The position numbers were made by a program, and so were the translations under genes. This document shows, piece after piece, positions 16,712 to 24,787 of a stretch of DNA of 64,000 nucleotides; the stretch's first letter is position 1; each line of letters begins with the position of its first letter. Below the pieces are notes generated by a model. It made no database searches, was not told the DNA's origin, and worked only from the letters and a program-made list of their open reading frames with translations. Origin of the DNA: a bacterium (GTDB taxonomy: Bacteria > Electryoneota > RPQS01); the NCBI GenBank assembly GCA_023382385.1, contig JAHDVH010000001.1, forward strand, positions 1-64,000. Direction: 5' to 3'.

Positions 16712-17728
16712 ATGTTTACGAGAGATCCCATGCGGATCGTGGCGACGCTTCCGGAGACGACGTACGCCATACTGTTTCCGTATCAGAATTCGACGAGCGA
16801 GGAGACGGACATAGCGAACGCGGACGCGGAGTTATTGACGCGGTTTTTGGGTTTGAACGCGACGTGGCAGGCGTTCAACGGGGGTGTTCGCGAGACGGAG
16901 GCGACGGGGGGGATTACGGATGTGGTGGTTGGTGACGGCACGAAGTATCCGACGGGGACGGGGTATACGTCGTTGGCGACGGACACGGTGATTGTGATGG
17001 CGGCAGCGTGGGAGGGTTCGGCATCGGTTCGGAAGTTTTTGCCGATCGTGGAATACAATGGCGAGCCGGTTCCGTGGGACGATATTTCTCACTTGGGGGA
17101 CGGCTACACGGCATCGGATCGCGTGATTATTTTGGACAACACAAACGGGGATTATCCGCATACGGATGATGCGAATTACCGGGTGACATTTATCCCGATG
17201 CCGTTGCCATTGGCGGGGATGAGTCCGGGCGCGGTGGATTTGCCGGTGTCTGAGGTGTCGTCGAAGATATTGTCTGTATCGGGGACGATATTGAAGCGGA
17301 AGACGAATGACGGGGAGTCTTCGTCGGTGACGTTGACGGCGTTGCGGAATATAGGCCGGATTCGCGTGGCGAACGGCGCGACGGGCGCCGCGGCGGAGAT
17401 CGTGAATGATCCGGGCGACGATTTCATGCGTGCGATTTACGGGTCGAACTGGACGCCGGGCGGTAAGAACCGGAAGGGGTATCTGGCTTCGGACCGGTCG
17501 TTGTGTTTGTGTGTGGTGGAGTTGAACAATGAATATCCGGAGTTTACGGCATCGGCGGCGGCGGCGGGTCAAGTGTGGGCGAAGCTGACGCTTCACTATG
17601 GCGGATCGATCACGTCACACGATTCATTGGCGAACATGGAAGGGGATTCGACGGATAACATCGAGCAGCCGGTGCAGTTTCAGTTCACGTCTGTTTGGGA
17701 GCGTTCGTTGTTGACGCTTTCGAGTTAA
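16712..17728 (+). CDS. Probable major tail tube protein
   Basis: A 338-residue beta-rich protein placed immediately before the tail chaperone pair and tape measure, the standard place of the siphovirus tail tube subunit. It contains Thr/Gly-rich strands and loops (TGYTSLATDTVIVMAAAW) and ends in QFTSVWERSLLTLSS. It polymerises into the tube around the tape measure if the assignment is right. No sheath gene is present anywhere in the operon, so the tail would be non-contractile. Confidence 0.6.
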   Translation: MFTRDPMRIVATLPETTYAILFPYQNSTSEETDIANADAELLTRFLGLNATWQAFNGGVRETEATGGITDVVVGDGTKYPTGTGYTSLATDTVIVMAAAWEGSASVRKFLPIVEYNGEPVPWDDISHLGDGYTASDRVIILDNTNGDYPHTDDANYRVTFIPMPLPLAGMSPGAVDLPVSEVSSKILSVSGTILKRKTNDGESSSVTLTALRNIGRIRVANGATGAAAEIVNDPGDDFMRAIYGSNWTPGGKNRKGYLASDRSLCLCVVELNNEYPEFTASAAAAGQVWAKLTLHYGGSITSHDSLANMEGDSTDNIEQPVQFQFTSVWERSLLTLSS

Positions 17729-17747
17729 ACAAGGAGGCGGGGATTAG

Positions 17748-18266
17748 ATGAAGGAAACGATTAGTGCGGTATTGCGTCGGATTGCGAGTTCCGGCGAGCG
17801 GGAGTTTGTTCCGGAGAGTGTTTCGCGTGCGGGGATGGAGTTGGTGTTTCGGGTGAAACCGGTGAGTGCGGCGGATCAGATGGCGATTCGGCAGTATACG
17901 AGTGAGCGACCGTTGACGACGATTACAGAGGTGGAAGAGCAGGAGATGCAGAAAGAGAAGGGAGGTCTTCCTCCGGATCGTCGGGTTCGGGTGTTTCACG
18001 AGTTTGCGGATGCGGAATACGCGATCGGGAGTTTCAAGATTCGGCGGTTGATACGTCCGCCGGCTGAATTGTCCGAGTTGTGGGAGTGGGGTCCTCCCAG
18101 TGGGAATGAGTATGTGTATCAGGACCGATCGGGGGATCCCTTTGAGGAGATGACGAGCGAATTGCGGAAGGAGTTGTTGTTTCGGGTCGAGCAATCCTTG
18201 CAAGGATCGTCATTGTTCGACAAAGTAGTTCCGGCGGAGGTGGAGGAGGCGGTGGGAAAATCATAG
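17748..18266 (+). CDS. Tail assembly chaperone (gpG-like)
   Basis: A 172-residue protein between the tail tube gene and the tape measure region. By analogy with lambda G it binds the tape measure during tail assembly. The last codons before TAG are GTG GGA AAA TCA, and the GGGAAAA heptamer there allows a -1 shift into the downstream frame. The N-terminal half is mixed; the C-terminal half is helical and acidic (DPFEEMTSELRKELLFRVEQ). It is preceded by a GGAGG ribosome binding site. Confidence 0.75.
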   Translation: MKETISAVLRRIASSGEREFVPESVSRAGMELVFRVKPVSAADQMAIRQYTSERPLTTITEVEEQEMQKEKGGLPPDRRVRVFHEFADAEYAIGSFKIRRLIRPPAELSELWEWGPPSGNEYVYQDRSGDPFEEMTSELRKELLFRVEQSLQGSSLFDKVVPAEVEEAVGKS

Positions 18267-18553
18267 CCCGGACGACTCAGGTGTTTCGGGCATGGCAGAT
18301 CGCGCGGGCGTCGGGCGGCACGCGGCACTGGATAGAGGTATTATACGGGGTTCGTCCGGGCTATACGACGGTGCTTGAGGAGCGGTTGACGTATCAGTTG
18401 ATGTTGGAGGAGCAGCGTCAGATCGAGATGAGCGCGAAGGTTGCGAAGAAGGAGAAGGTATTGAACGCGGCGAACGCGGACGGGTTTTATCTGCACGAGA
18501 GCGGCCGGTACTGGGTGATCGGTTTCAAGTGGCGGGTGAGGATTGAGTTATGA
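17748..18553 (+). CDS. Frameshift fusion tail chaperone (gpGT-like)
   Basis: Slipping -1 at 18254-18260 joins 171 residues of the gpG-like protein to about 97 residues of the downstream frame (IIARTTQVFRAWQIARASGG to KWRVRIEL), giving a product of about 268 residues, close to lambda gpGT. The downstream frame has no good independent start: a GTG at 18281 lacks a ribosome binding site. The fusion product is expected in small amounts relative to the short form. The end overlaps the next start codon (18550). Confidence 0.75.
18254..18260 (+). promoter_or_regulatory. Slippery heptamer GGGAAAA for -1 frameshifting
   Basis: The heptamer is read G GGA AAA in the frame of the gpG-like gene, exactly the X XXY YYZ phase required, and stops at TAG four bases later. 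The -1 frame is open from well upstream through the downstream gene. The lambda G-T site is the closely similar GGGAAAG. Confidence 0.85.
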
Positions 18554-19584
18554 GTTTTGAGATCATCATTGACCGGAGTTCTGTTCGTCGGGCACGGGTG
18601 GAGCTGCGTCGGCGGGTGGTTCGTGCGAACGGATCGGCGCGGCAGGTTTTGCGTCGGAGGTTTGTGGAGGTTCGTCAGGCGGCATCGGACATAGCTCCGG
18701 TTGCGCGGGGGGTTTTTCGGCGGAGTTTGACGGTGGAATCGCGGAGTCTGGGATCTGGCGAGTTTGAGATAGCGGTAGGGACTCGTCGGACAGGGAATCA
18801 GCATGAGGTGGACATAGAGCAGGGCGGTCATATCAACGAGCCGCACCGCGACATGGAGCGGCATGTTCACGGACCGTTTGGATGTGGGAGTGGGCGAGAT
18901 GGTGGTTGGGGGGATGACACGGAGCCGGTGAACTATGCGATGATGTTTTCATTGGGTGTGAATCCGCGGGCGGGGTGGCAGCCGTTGGGGAAGGCGTTGC
19001 GGCAGGTGTTGGGGAATGTGGTGGACGGGTCATCTGCTTCGCGGTTTATGAAGGGTCGAAAGAACGTCTACCGGAGCAGTCAGGGGCTTGTTTCGAGCGG
19101 TGGCGGGAAACTATTTCAGGAGATCTACTCGATGTTGCGAAAGATGGTGACGGTAATTGTGTTGGGGATATTGTTGACGGGGGCGGTGTCGGCGCAGACG
19201 TACAAGGAGACGCCGCGGACGATTTTCGCGGCAGATACGTCGTTGTCGGCGGGGAATTGGATACGGTCTTTGCCGCAGCCGATAGTGACGGGGAATTCGG
19301 TATTAGGCTTGTTCGACCTGCATTTGTGGGTCAGCGTGTCGGCTCCGGAATCGTTAGTGTGTTATGCGGAGGTTGGATTTGACACGTCGGCGATGGGGGT
19401 TCAGCGATTAGCGACGGGTGATACGTTGTGGGTAATTTCACCGGAAGCGACATTGAACGACAGCGGATACACGCAGTGGGAGATCCCGGTGCGATCGGGT
19501 CACTGGTACCGGTTGTGTTTTCAGGAGCGGGGCACCTCAACGGCGAAGCTAAACGCGACGAAGACGAAGGTTGTCCGGAAATAG
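18550..19584 (+). CDS. HK97 gp10-like tail completion protein fused in frame to a secreted protein
   Basis: A 344-residue reading frame with two parts. Residues 1 to about 175 resemble the HK97 gp10 family of tail completion or minor head proteins: basic N-terminal helix, IAPVARGVFRRSL (family pattern AP-x-G-x-LR-S) and a final GWQPLGKALRQVL. Residues 195-344 start with a signal peptide preceded by its own ribosome binding site, and read as a separate protein (next entry). There is no stop codon between. Either the fusion is real or the first gene runs into the second by loss of a stop. Confidence 0.6.
   Translation: MSFEIIIDRSSVRRARVELRRRVVRANGSARQVLRRRFVEVRQAASDIAPVARGVFRRSLTVESRSLGSGEFEIAVGTRRTGNQHEVDIEQGGHINEPHRDMERHVHGPFGCGSGRDGGWGDDTEPVNYAMMFSLGVNPRAGWQPLGKALRQVLGNVVDGSSASRFMKGRKNVYRSSQGLVSSGGGKLFQEIYSMLRKMVTVIVLGILLTGAVSAQTYKETPRTIFAADTSLSAGNWIRSLPQPIVTGNSVLGLFDLHLWVSVSAPESLVCYAEVGFDTSAMGVQRLATGDTLWVISPEATLNDSGYTQWEIPVRSGHWYRLCFQERGTSTAKLNATKTKVVRK
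19132..19584 (+). CDS. Secreted protein from an in-frame internal start
   Basis: ATG at 19132 is preceded by AGGAG nine bases upstream and begins MLRKMVTVIVLGILLTGAVSA, a typical signal peptide with an AxA-like cleavage site. The 150-residue protein is beta-rich (VCYAEVGFDTSAMG, WYRLCFQERG). Because it lies in the same frame as the upstream gp10-like part, both a long fusion and a short exported form could be made. No family recognised. Confidence 0.6.
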   Translation: MLRKMVTVIVLGILLTGAVSAQTYKETPRTIFAADTSLSAGNWIRSLPQPIVTGNSVLGLFDLHLWVSVSAPESLVCYAEVGFDTSAMGVQRLATGDTLWVISPEATLNDSGYTQWEIPVRSGHWYRLCFQERGTSTAKLNATKTKVVRK

Positions 19585-19591
19585 GGTTGCG

Positions 19592-22500
19592 ATGTCAGAT
19601 CTGAGCATACTGTACCGGTTGAAGCTGGCGGACACGTCGGAGGCGGAAGCACGTTCCGCCTTTTCGCGATTGTATGGCGAGCAGGTTCGGGCGTTGCGAA
19701 CGCAGCGTCCAATCGTGGCTCAGTTGACGAGCGAGCGGGACCGGTATTTGTTATCGGCTCAGAAGATTGCGGCGGCGGAGCAGACGATTTTGAAGACGTT
19801 GCTGGCGCAGCGGGCGGCGTTGCAGTTGGCAGGGACGGGTGGGAAGGGAGTGCGGGATCCTCTGGGGAAGCGGTTGGGAGGTGCTCGGGGGGGCGGGGTG
19901 ACGGACATGGGGGATTTATTGGGGAGTTTTACGACGTTAGAGGGGGTTGCCGGTCGGTTCACGAGTTTATTTGCGGGTCAGATCGGGACGTTGTATGCGT
20001 TCAATTTGGCGATGGAGTTGGTGACGGGTTCGATTCGGGGGATGGTGTCGGCTCAGTCGGAATTAATGAGCGCGACGGCGAAGTTGTCGGTGGTATTAGA
20101 GCCGACATTTGGTCGGATAGAAGATGATTTGAAGCAGTTGGAGTATCGATCCCGGCAGTGGTCGCGGGCGTTTGGTCAGAGCGCGGCGGAGATATTGGAG
20201 TCACAGTATTCGTTGGCAGCGGCGGGATTGCGGTCCGAGGAGATCTTGCGGGCGTTGCCGGGGACGGCGTTGCTGGCGGCGGCCGGATTCATATCATTGG
20301 CGGAATCGGCGGAGATTGTTTCGACGCAGTTTCAGGTGTTCAAGCAGGAGGGGTTGTCGGCGATCGATATTGCGAACCTAATACAGGAGACGGCAGACGA
20401 GTCTCAGGTGACGGTGGCGGAGTTGGGGAATGCAATGCGGTATGTTTCGGGAACCGCAGAGGCGTCGAATCTGACGTTTCGGGAGACGTTGGCCTTGTTG
20501 GGGACGCTGGGGACGTTGGGATTGCGTGGGTCGATTGCGGGAACCAGTTTGAATCAGGCGTTGTCTCAGATTGCCGCGAAGAAGGACAGGTTGCGGGAGT
20601 TGGGGATCGTAGTGGAGGACGTAGAGGGGCAGTTGCGTCCGTTCACGGAGGTATTGGCGGAGTTTCAGCGGGTGTTTGGTCAGGATATATCGGCGGGGGA
20701 GCAGAAGTTATTGACGGAGTTATTTGATATTCGTGGCGCGCGGGCAGTGCAGCGGTTGATCACGGATGTGACGATCTTGCCGAGGATGTTGCAGGAGTTG
20801 GAGAATTCTCAGACGTCGTTGTTTGAGAAGAGCGAGCGCGGCGCGGATACGCTGGCTGAATCGTGGCGGGTGGCGAAGAACCAGTTGGTGGATTTCGCGA
20901 CGGGGACGATGGGGATCGCGCGTGGCTTGCAGGCATTTTTCGATGCGTTCACGGGTCGGAAGGGGTTGCGGACGTTAGAGACATTGACGGCATCTGCGGC
21001 GGGGGCGCAATACGAGATCGAGAAGCTGACGTCGGCCATGGATCGGGGGTCGCAGTGGGCGTTGGTCTATGCGGCGGGGTTGCAGAAAATATCGGCAAGC
21101 CTTCCGGAGGAATTACGGGAGTTGGTGGAGGCGGTGGATACGCGTCCTCAGATGTTTGACGATCCTGAGACACTGGCGGCATTGGACAGGCTGGTTGCGG
21201 GGATGCGGGAGTGGCGGTTAGAGCTTGAGCGGATTGAGGATTTGCGGTCTGGTGCGCAGCAGTTGGAGACGGCGTTTGGATTCATGCCGCGGATGGCGGT
21301 GACAGCTCGGGAGGCATCGGATTTATTGCGGGGGACGGTTGAGGAGCAGCGGAAGTTTGTGGAGAATGAGTATCGGTTACTGTTGGAGAGCTTGGGGAAT
21401 TTCATGGGTCCGTTGACGCGGGACTCGAATTTTGCTGAGGATTTTTTACAGTTACAGAAGATCAGCGCGGCGTTGGGTCGGTTGGGGGATGATACGGATG
21501 CTGCGCGGGGGGATTTGACCCGTCAGTTGAAGGATGATTTGATTGGGATGGAGACGGATTTAGCGAAGGCTCGTCTCGAGTTGTTAAAGCAGACAGGCGA
21601 GCGGGATTATGAGGCACGGGCGGCGGCGATATCACGGGGGTTGTCGTTGAAGTTGGCGGCGATCGAGAGTGTGCGGGCGAAGCAGGCGGCGGCATTGAAG
21701 GAAGAGATAGCGGCGTCACGAGCGACGGGCGACGAGGCGAATGCGAAGTTGTTGGACGAGAAGTTACGGAAGTTGAATGCGATTGCGGCGATTCAGGCGG
21801 ATGCGAAGCGTGAGGAGGCGCGCGGGTCGCGGGCGGATTTGAGTTTATCGCGGTTGCAGCGGGAATATGATTTACGGAGTCGGATCGGGGATTTGGAGAT
21901 AGACTTAGAGCGGGAGCGTCTTGCGCCGTTGGAATTTGCGGCGAAGCAGCGGGCGAGGGAGCTTGAGAGCATTTCCGAGTTTGAGGAGTTTTTGCGGAAG
22001 AAGGTGGATTTAGAGAAGGAAGAGCGAGTCGTTGCGGACGATTTGCTGCGGATCGAGCGGTTGCGGTTTGCGATTTCAGAGGAGAAGCGGGCGGATTTGG
22101 CGCGGAAGGAAGCTGCGAAGCTGAATCAGATCAATTCAGAGCGGGTGTTGGCGGAGGCGAGGTTTTTAGCGTCTCAGGCGGGCGCGCACGAGACGCTGGT
22201 GTTGGAGAAGGACTATTGGAATAAGTGGTTGACGGCGGAAGAGCAGAAGATTCGTTCTGAGGAGGAGTTTGGGACGCGGGGGTATTATGCTCGGTTGATG
22301 GCGGCAACGGACGAGTATATTCGGAACAAGAAGCGATTGGAGACGACGGAATCCGAGTATGTGACATCGTTGCGGTTGGGCGAGGTGGCGTTGTTATCGG
22401 ACGCGTTCACAGGATTAGCTCAATTGCAGAATAGTTTAGGAGAGTCCACGACGGCGGCGGCGCTGCAGAACTTCGGGCGGATCGCGGACGGTGTTGGCTC

Positions 22501-22840
22501 GGTGTTGACGTTGTATGACAAGTTGGCGTCTCAGACGATCAGTGGATTGGGGTTTGGGTTGGGGGTAGTGGGGATTGTCTCGTCGTTGGTGGCGGGGTTT
22601 ATGGGTTCCAGACGGTCGGAGCAGGAGGATATTCGGCGGTTGGCGGAAGAATTCCGGTCAGGGGATGGGCGTTCGGTGTCGGCGGATTTTGGTCGGGCGC
22701 AGGTGATAAATGCGCGGATAGAGGTGAACGCGCAGTATCGGAGTTTGACGGCGCCGAACGCGCGGGAGCAGCAGATTTTGGTTGAGGAATTGGGTCCGGA
22801 GATTTTGGAGGAGTTGCGGAATTTGGGGGCGCGGATCTAA
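19592..22840 (+). CDS. Tape measure protein
   Basis: A 1082-residue protein that sets tail length. Residues about 150-420 match the TP901-type tape measure core in style: SAEIVSTQFQVF, a Gly-rich hinge LLGTLGTLGLRGSIAGTSLNQAL, ELFDIRGARAVQRL. The rest is long coiled coil rich in Glu, Lys, Arg and Ala (about 590-930), and a hydrophobic segment near the C-terminus (GLGFGLGVVGIVSSLVAGFMG) may enter the membrane at DNA injection. The start at 19592 (MSDLSILYRL) is chosen over the upstream TTG at 19571. Confidence 0.85.
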   Translation: MSDLSILYRLKLADTSEAEARSAFSRLYGEQVRALRTQRPIVAQLTSERDRYLLSAQKIAAAEQTILKTLLAQRAALQLAGTGGKGVRDPLGKRLGGARGGGVTDMGDLLGSFTTLEGVAGRFTSLFAGQIGTLYAFNLAMELVTGSIRGMVSAQSELMSATAKLSVVLEPTFGRIEDDLKQLEYRSRQWSRAFGQSAAEILESQYSLAAAGLRSEEILRALPGTALLAAAGFISLAESAEIVSTQFQVFKQEGLSAIDIANLIQETADESQVTVAELGNAMRYVSGTAEASNLTFRETLALLGTLGTLGLRGSIAGTSLNQALSQIAAKKDRLRELGIVVEDVEGQLRPFTEVLAEFQRVFGQDISAGEQKLLTELFDIRGARAVQRLITDVTILPRMLQELENSQTSLFEKSERGADTLAESWRVAKNQLVDFATGTMGIARGLQAFFDAFTGRKGLRTLETLTASAAGAQYEIEKLTSAMDRGSQWALVYAAGLQKISASLPEELRELVEAVDTRPQMFDDPETLAALDRLVAGMREWRLELERIEDLRSGAQQLETAFGFMPRMAVTAREASDLLRGTVEEQRKFVENEYRLLLESLGNFMGPLTRDSNFAEDFLQLQKISAALGRLGDDTDAARGDLTRQLKDDLIGMETDLAKARLELLKQTGERDYEARAAAISRGLSLKLAAIESVRAKQAAALKEEIAASRATGDEANAKLLDEKLRKLNAIAAIQADAKREEARGSRADLSLSRLQREYDLRSRIGDLEIDLERERLAPLEFAAKQRARELESISEFEEFLRKKVDLEKEERVVADDLLRIERLRFAISEEKRADLARKEAAKLNQINSERVLAEARFLASQAGAHETLVLEKDYWNKWLTAEEQKIRSEEEFGTRGYYARLMAATDEYIRNKKRLETTESEYVTSLRLGEVALLSDAFTGLAQLQNSLGESTTAAALQNFGRIADGVGSVLTLYDKLASQTISGLGFGLGVVGIVSSLVAGFMGSRRSEQEDIRRLAEEFRSGDGRSVSADFGRAQVINARIEVNAQYRSLTAPNAREQQILVEELGPEILEELRNLGARI

Positions 22841-23097
22841 TGGGGAAGTATCATGGAGATCCGCGGGTGCATGCTGCGGGCGGCCGGCGGGAGGTGATAG
22901 ATGCGCAGGTGGAGGAGGAGCCGATGTTGGACGACGAAGCGGTTTTGCACGGTTACGGATATTGTTTTGTGCGGGTGGGTGCGCGCGGGGAGTATTTGGA
23001 TTTGAGCAGTTTTTCGCAGGCTCCGCTCAGATGTTCGCTGGTGAACGGGGCGGTGCGGGTGGCGCGGCTGAAGGTAGAAGAGGATGGTCATGAGTAA
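22840..23097 (+). CDS. Small hypothetical tail-region protein
   Basis: An 85-residue protein starting at the ATG that overlaps the tape measure stop (TAATG). It is acidic in the middle (DAQVEEEPMLDDEAV) and beta-rich after. It overlaps the next gene by 8 bp. No family recognised; its position suggests a tail tip accessory. Confidence 0.5.
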   Translation: MGKYHGDPRVHAAGGRREVIDAQVEEEPMLDDEAVLHGYGYCFVRVGARGEYLDLSSFSQAPLRCSLVNGAVRVARLKVEEDGHE

Positions 23098-23617
23098 AGA
23101 GTATCCGTGTGTGGAGTTTGAGATGGAGTTGGGGGTCAGTTCGCAGATGCGGGTTGGCCGGTTGATGTTTTGGACGTCAGAGGGGAACGGCGTGAGCATT
23201 CCAGCCTCGGCGGGATTGCCGGGCTGGCAGGAGGCTGGTCATTGGATGTTGAAGGGGAAGGGACCGATTCCGCCGTCGTGCGTGTTGGGTGCGGGGCGGC
23301 CGTATTTATTGAGTCTGGTGGCGGAGCAACGTCCGAACGACAAGGGGATAGAGGGGCCGTTTTACCGTATTTCGCCGAATTCGGTGCGGGTGTCGAAGGA
23401 GGTTGAGCGGAATGGATTCGGGTTTCACATGGACCGGAACGTCATCGGGTCGAGCGGTTGTATTGTGCCTGTCGAACAGGTACGCGGGCGGGATATTTAT
23501 TGGAACGAGGCGGTGCTGACGTTAGGGGAATGGCGGCAGCGGACGGGGCAGCAGGTGGTTCCATTGTGGGTTCGGTATTGGGGGGATGGGGAAGTAGCGC
23601 ATGTGGGGATGGCATAG
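23090..23617 (+). CDS. YkuD/L,D-transpeptidase-like protein in the tail module
   Basis: A 175-residue protein with a FHMDRNVIGSSGCIVP segment: H113, a Gly-Ser turn and C124 in SSGCI, the catalytic Cys motif of the YkuD and related L,D-transpeptidase-like folds. Members cross-link or cut peptidoglycan peptides. The His-to-Cys distance (11) is shorter than in classic YkuD, so it may belong to a related phage or toxin-type family. The start at 23090 follows GAAGAGG. Located among tail genes it could act as a virion-borne murein-modifying enzyme or lysis factor. Confidence 0.6.
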   Translation: MSKEYPCVEFEMELGVSSQMRVGRLMFWTSEGNGVSIPASAGLPGWQEAGHWMLKGKGPIPPSCVLGAGRPYLLSLVAEQRPNDKGIEGPFYRISPNSVRVSKEVERNGFGFHMDRNVIGSSGCIVPVEQVRGRDIYWNEAVLTLGEWRQRTGQQVVPLWVRYWGDGEVAHVGMA

Positions 23618-24787
23618 ATGCCGGTCTATCAAGCAGTGATGGGATTTGCACCGCGGGGCGGAGTCGGAGTATTGTCTGACCGTTCTGTGATGCGGTGGAT
23701 TTTTCTGAGTGCGAACGCGGTGTTAGACCGGAGTCTGAGCGGGAGGAGTTTGGCGGGGGTGAGAGTGTTGAATTCTGGGTTGACGGAGTTGGATGTATCT
23801 CCGTCGTTGGCGCATCCGGCGGTGCATTGTTTAGACGGGCATGCGCAGACGTACTGCGAGGTGGATGCGCGGAGTTATTACGTGGAGTTGACGCTGGATA
23901 CGGGGTTGTCTGGACGGAAGGAGTTTTTGTCGTTGCGGTATCCGTACGGCAGGGAGATCGAGCCGACGCTGGTGGAGTTTGCGAACGACGCGAGCGGTCC
24001 GTGGGCGACTCCGACGGGGAGCTTGACGGCAGTGAGCCGTGGGATGACGGGCGCGGTGTGGCTCTTGCCGTGGCGGGGGAGTGTGACGGAGTTTGGGTCT
24101 TTTTCCGCGGTGTCCGCTGTGGAGGGGTTGCGGTTGGAATTTGTGTCTGCGGCGTGGACGGGGAACGAGTTGGCGGGTTGGACGGCCTATCAGACGACAG
24201 GTCCGAATGTTGGGGTTGAGCGGCAGATTGTAGCGAGCGCGTCGAGTCCGAATTATTGGTATTTGACGAAGCCGTTTCCGCACAATCCGGTAGGGTATAC
24301 CACATCAGCACGGCGGATTTCGGAGAATTACTTGGGGGGCAGGTATGTTCGGGTTCGGTTGCGGTTGCGGGGGAGCGCGGGTCGGGATGTCTTTCAGTTG
24401 TCGGGATTGGGGCTGCATGAGTTTTTATTTGAGTGCGTGGGGGACTTGTCTTTGCAGTTTGGGACGTGGCCGACGAATCCGTCGGCGGTGTCCGGGGAGC
24501 ATGATACTGGTCTGGTTCGTCGGAGGTTGTTGAGCGGTGGGCGGCATGTGCAGTCTGTATCATCTCCGGCGGACAGGATGAATGTATCGTGGGGGGTAAT
24601 GCACTCGGATCAGGTGGAGTTGTTGAAGGATCTTGGGCAGCGGGCGGAGATTTGCATTGTGGATCATCACGGGCATTTGCGGTCAGGTTACATAGAGGGT
24701 TCCGGGGGGATAGGCTGGGATGATTTGGAGCGAGCGGTAGGCCGCGGCGAAGAGCGGGCGGTTCGGATGACATTTCAGGAGGTATGA
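23618..24787 (+). CDS. Putative distal tail protein
   Basis: A 389-residue beta-rich protein following the tape measure block, where distal tail (Dit-like) proteins are usually encoded. No signal peptide. It contains repeated Ser/Thr/Val strands (YYVELTLDTGLSG) and a C-terminal region SDQVELLKDLGQRAEICIVDHHGHLRSG that resembles phage tail proteins with a terminal beta domain in general character. Its stop overlaps the next start (ATGATG). Confidence 0.45.
   Translation: MPVYQAVMGFAPRGGVGVLSDRSVMRWIFLSANAVLDRSLSGRSLAGVRVLNSGLTELDVSPSLAHPAVHCLDGHAQTYCEVDARSYYVELTLDTGLSGRKEFLSLRYPYGREIEPTLVEFANDASGPWATPTGSLTAVSRGMTGAVWLLPWRGSVTEFGSFSAVSAVEGLRLEFVSAAWTGNELAGWTAYQTTGPNVGVERQIVASASSPNYWYLTKPFPHNPVGYTTSARRISENYLGGRYVRVRLRLRGSAGRDVFQLSGLGLHEFLFECVGDLSLQFGTWPTNPSAVSGEHDTGLVRRRLLSGGRHVQSVSSPADRMNVSWGVMHSDQVELLKDLGQRAEICIVDHHGHLRSGYIEGSGGIGWDDLERAVGRGEERAVRMTFQEV

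Noticed and set aside
23442-24773. 443-codon minus-strand open frame (and similar long antisense frames at 28971-29648, 16832-17596 and 15280-15846)
   Set aside because: They oppose well-supported late genes and consist of Pro/Ser/Thr- or Arg/His-rich sequence produced by the strong G bias of the coding strand.
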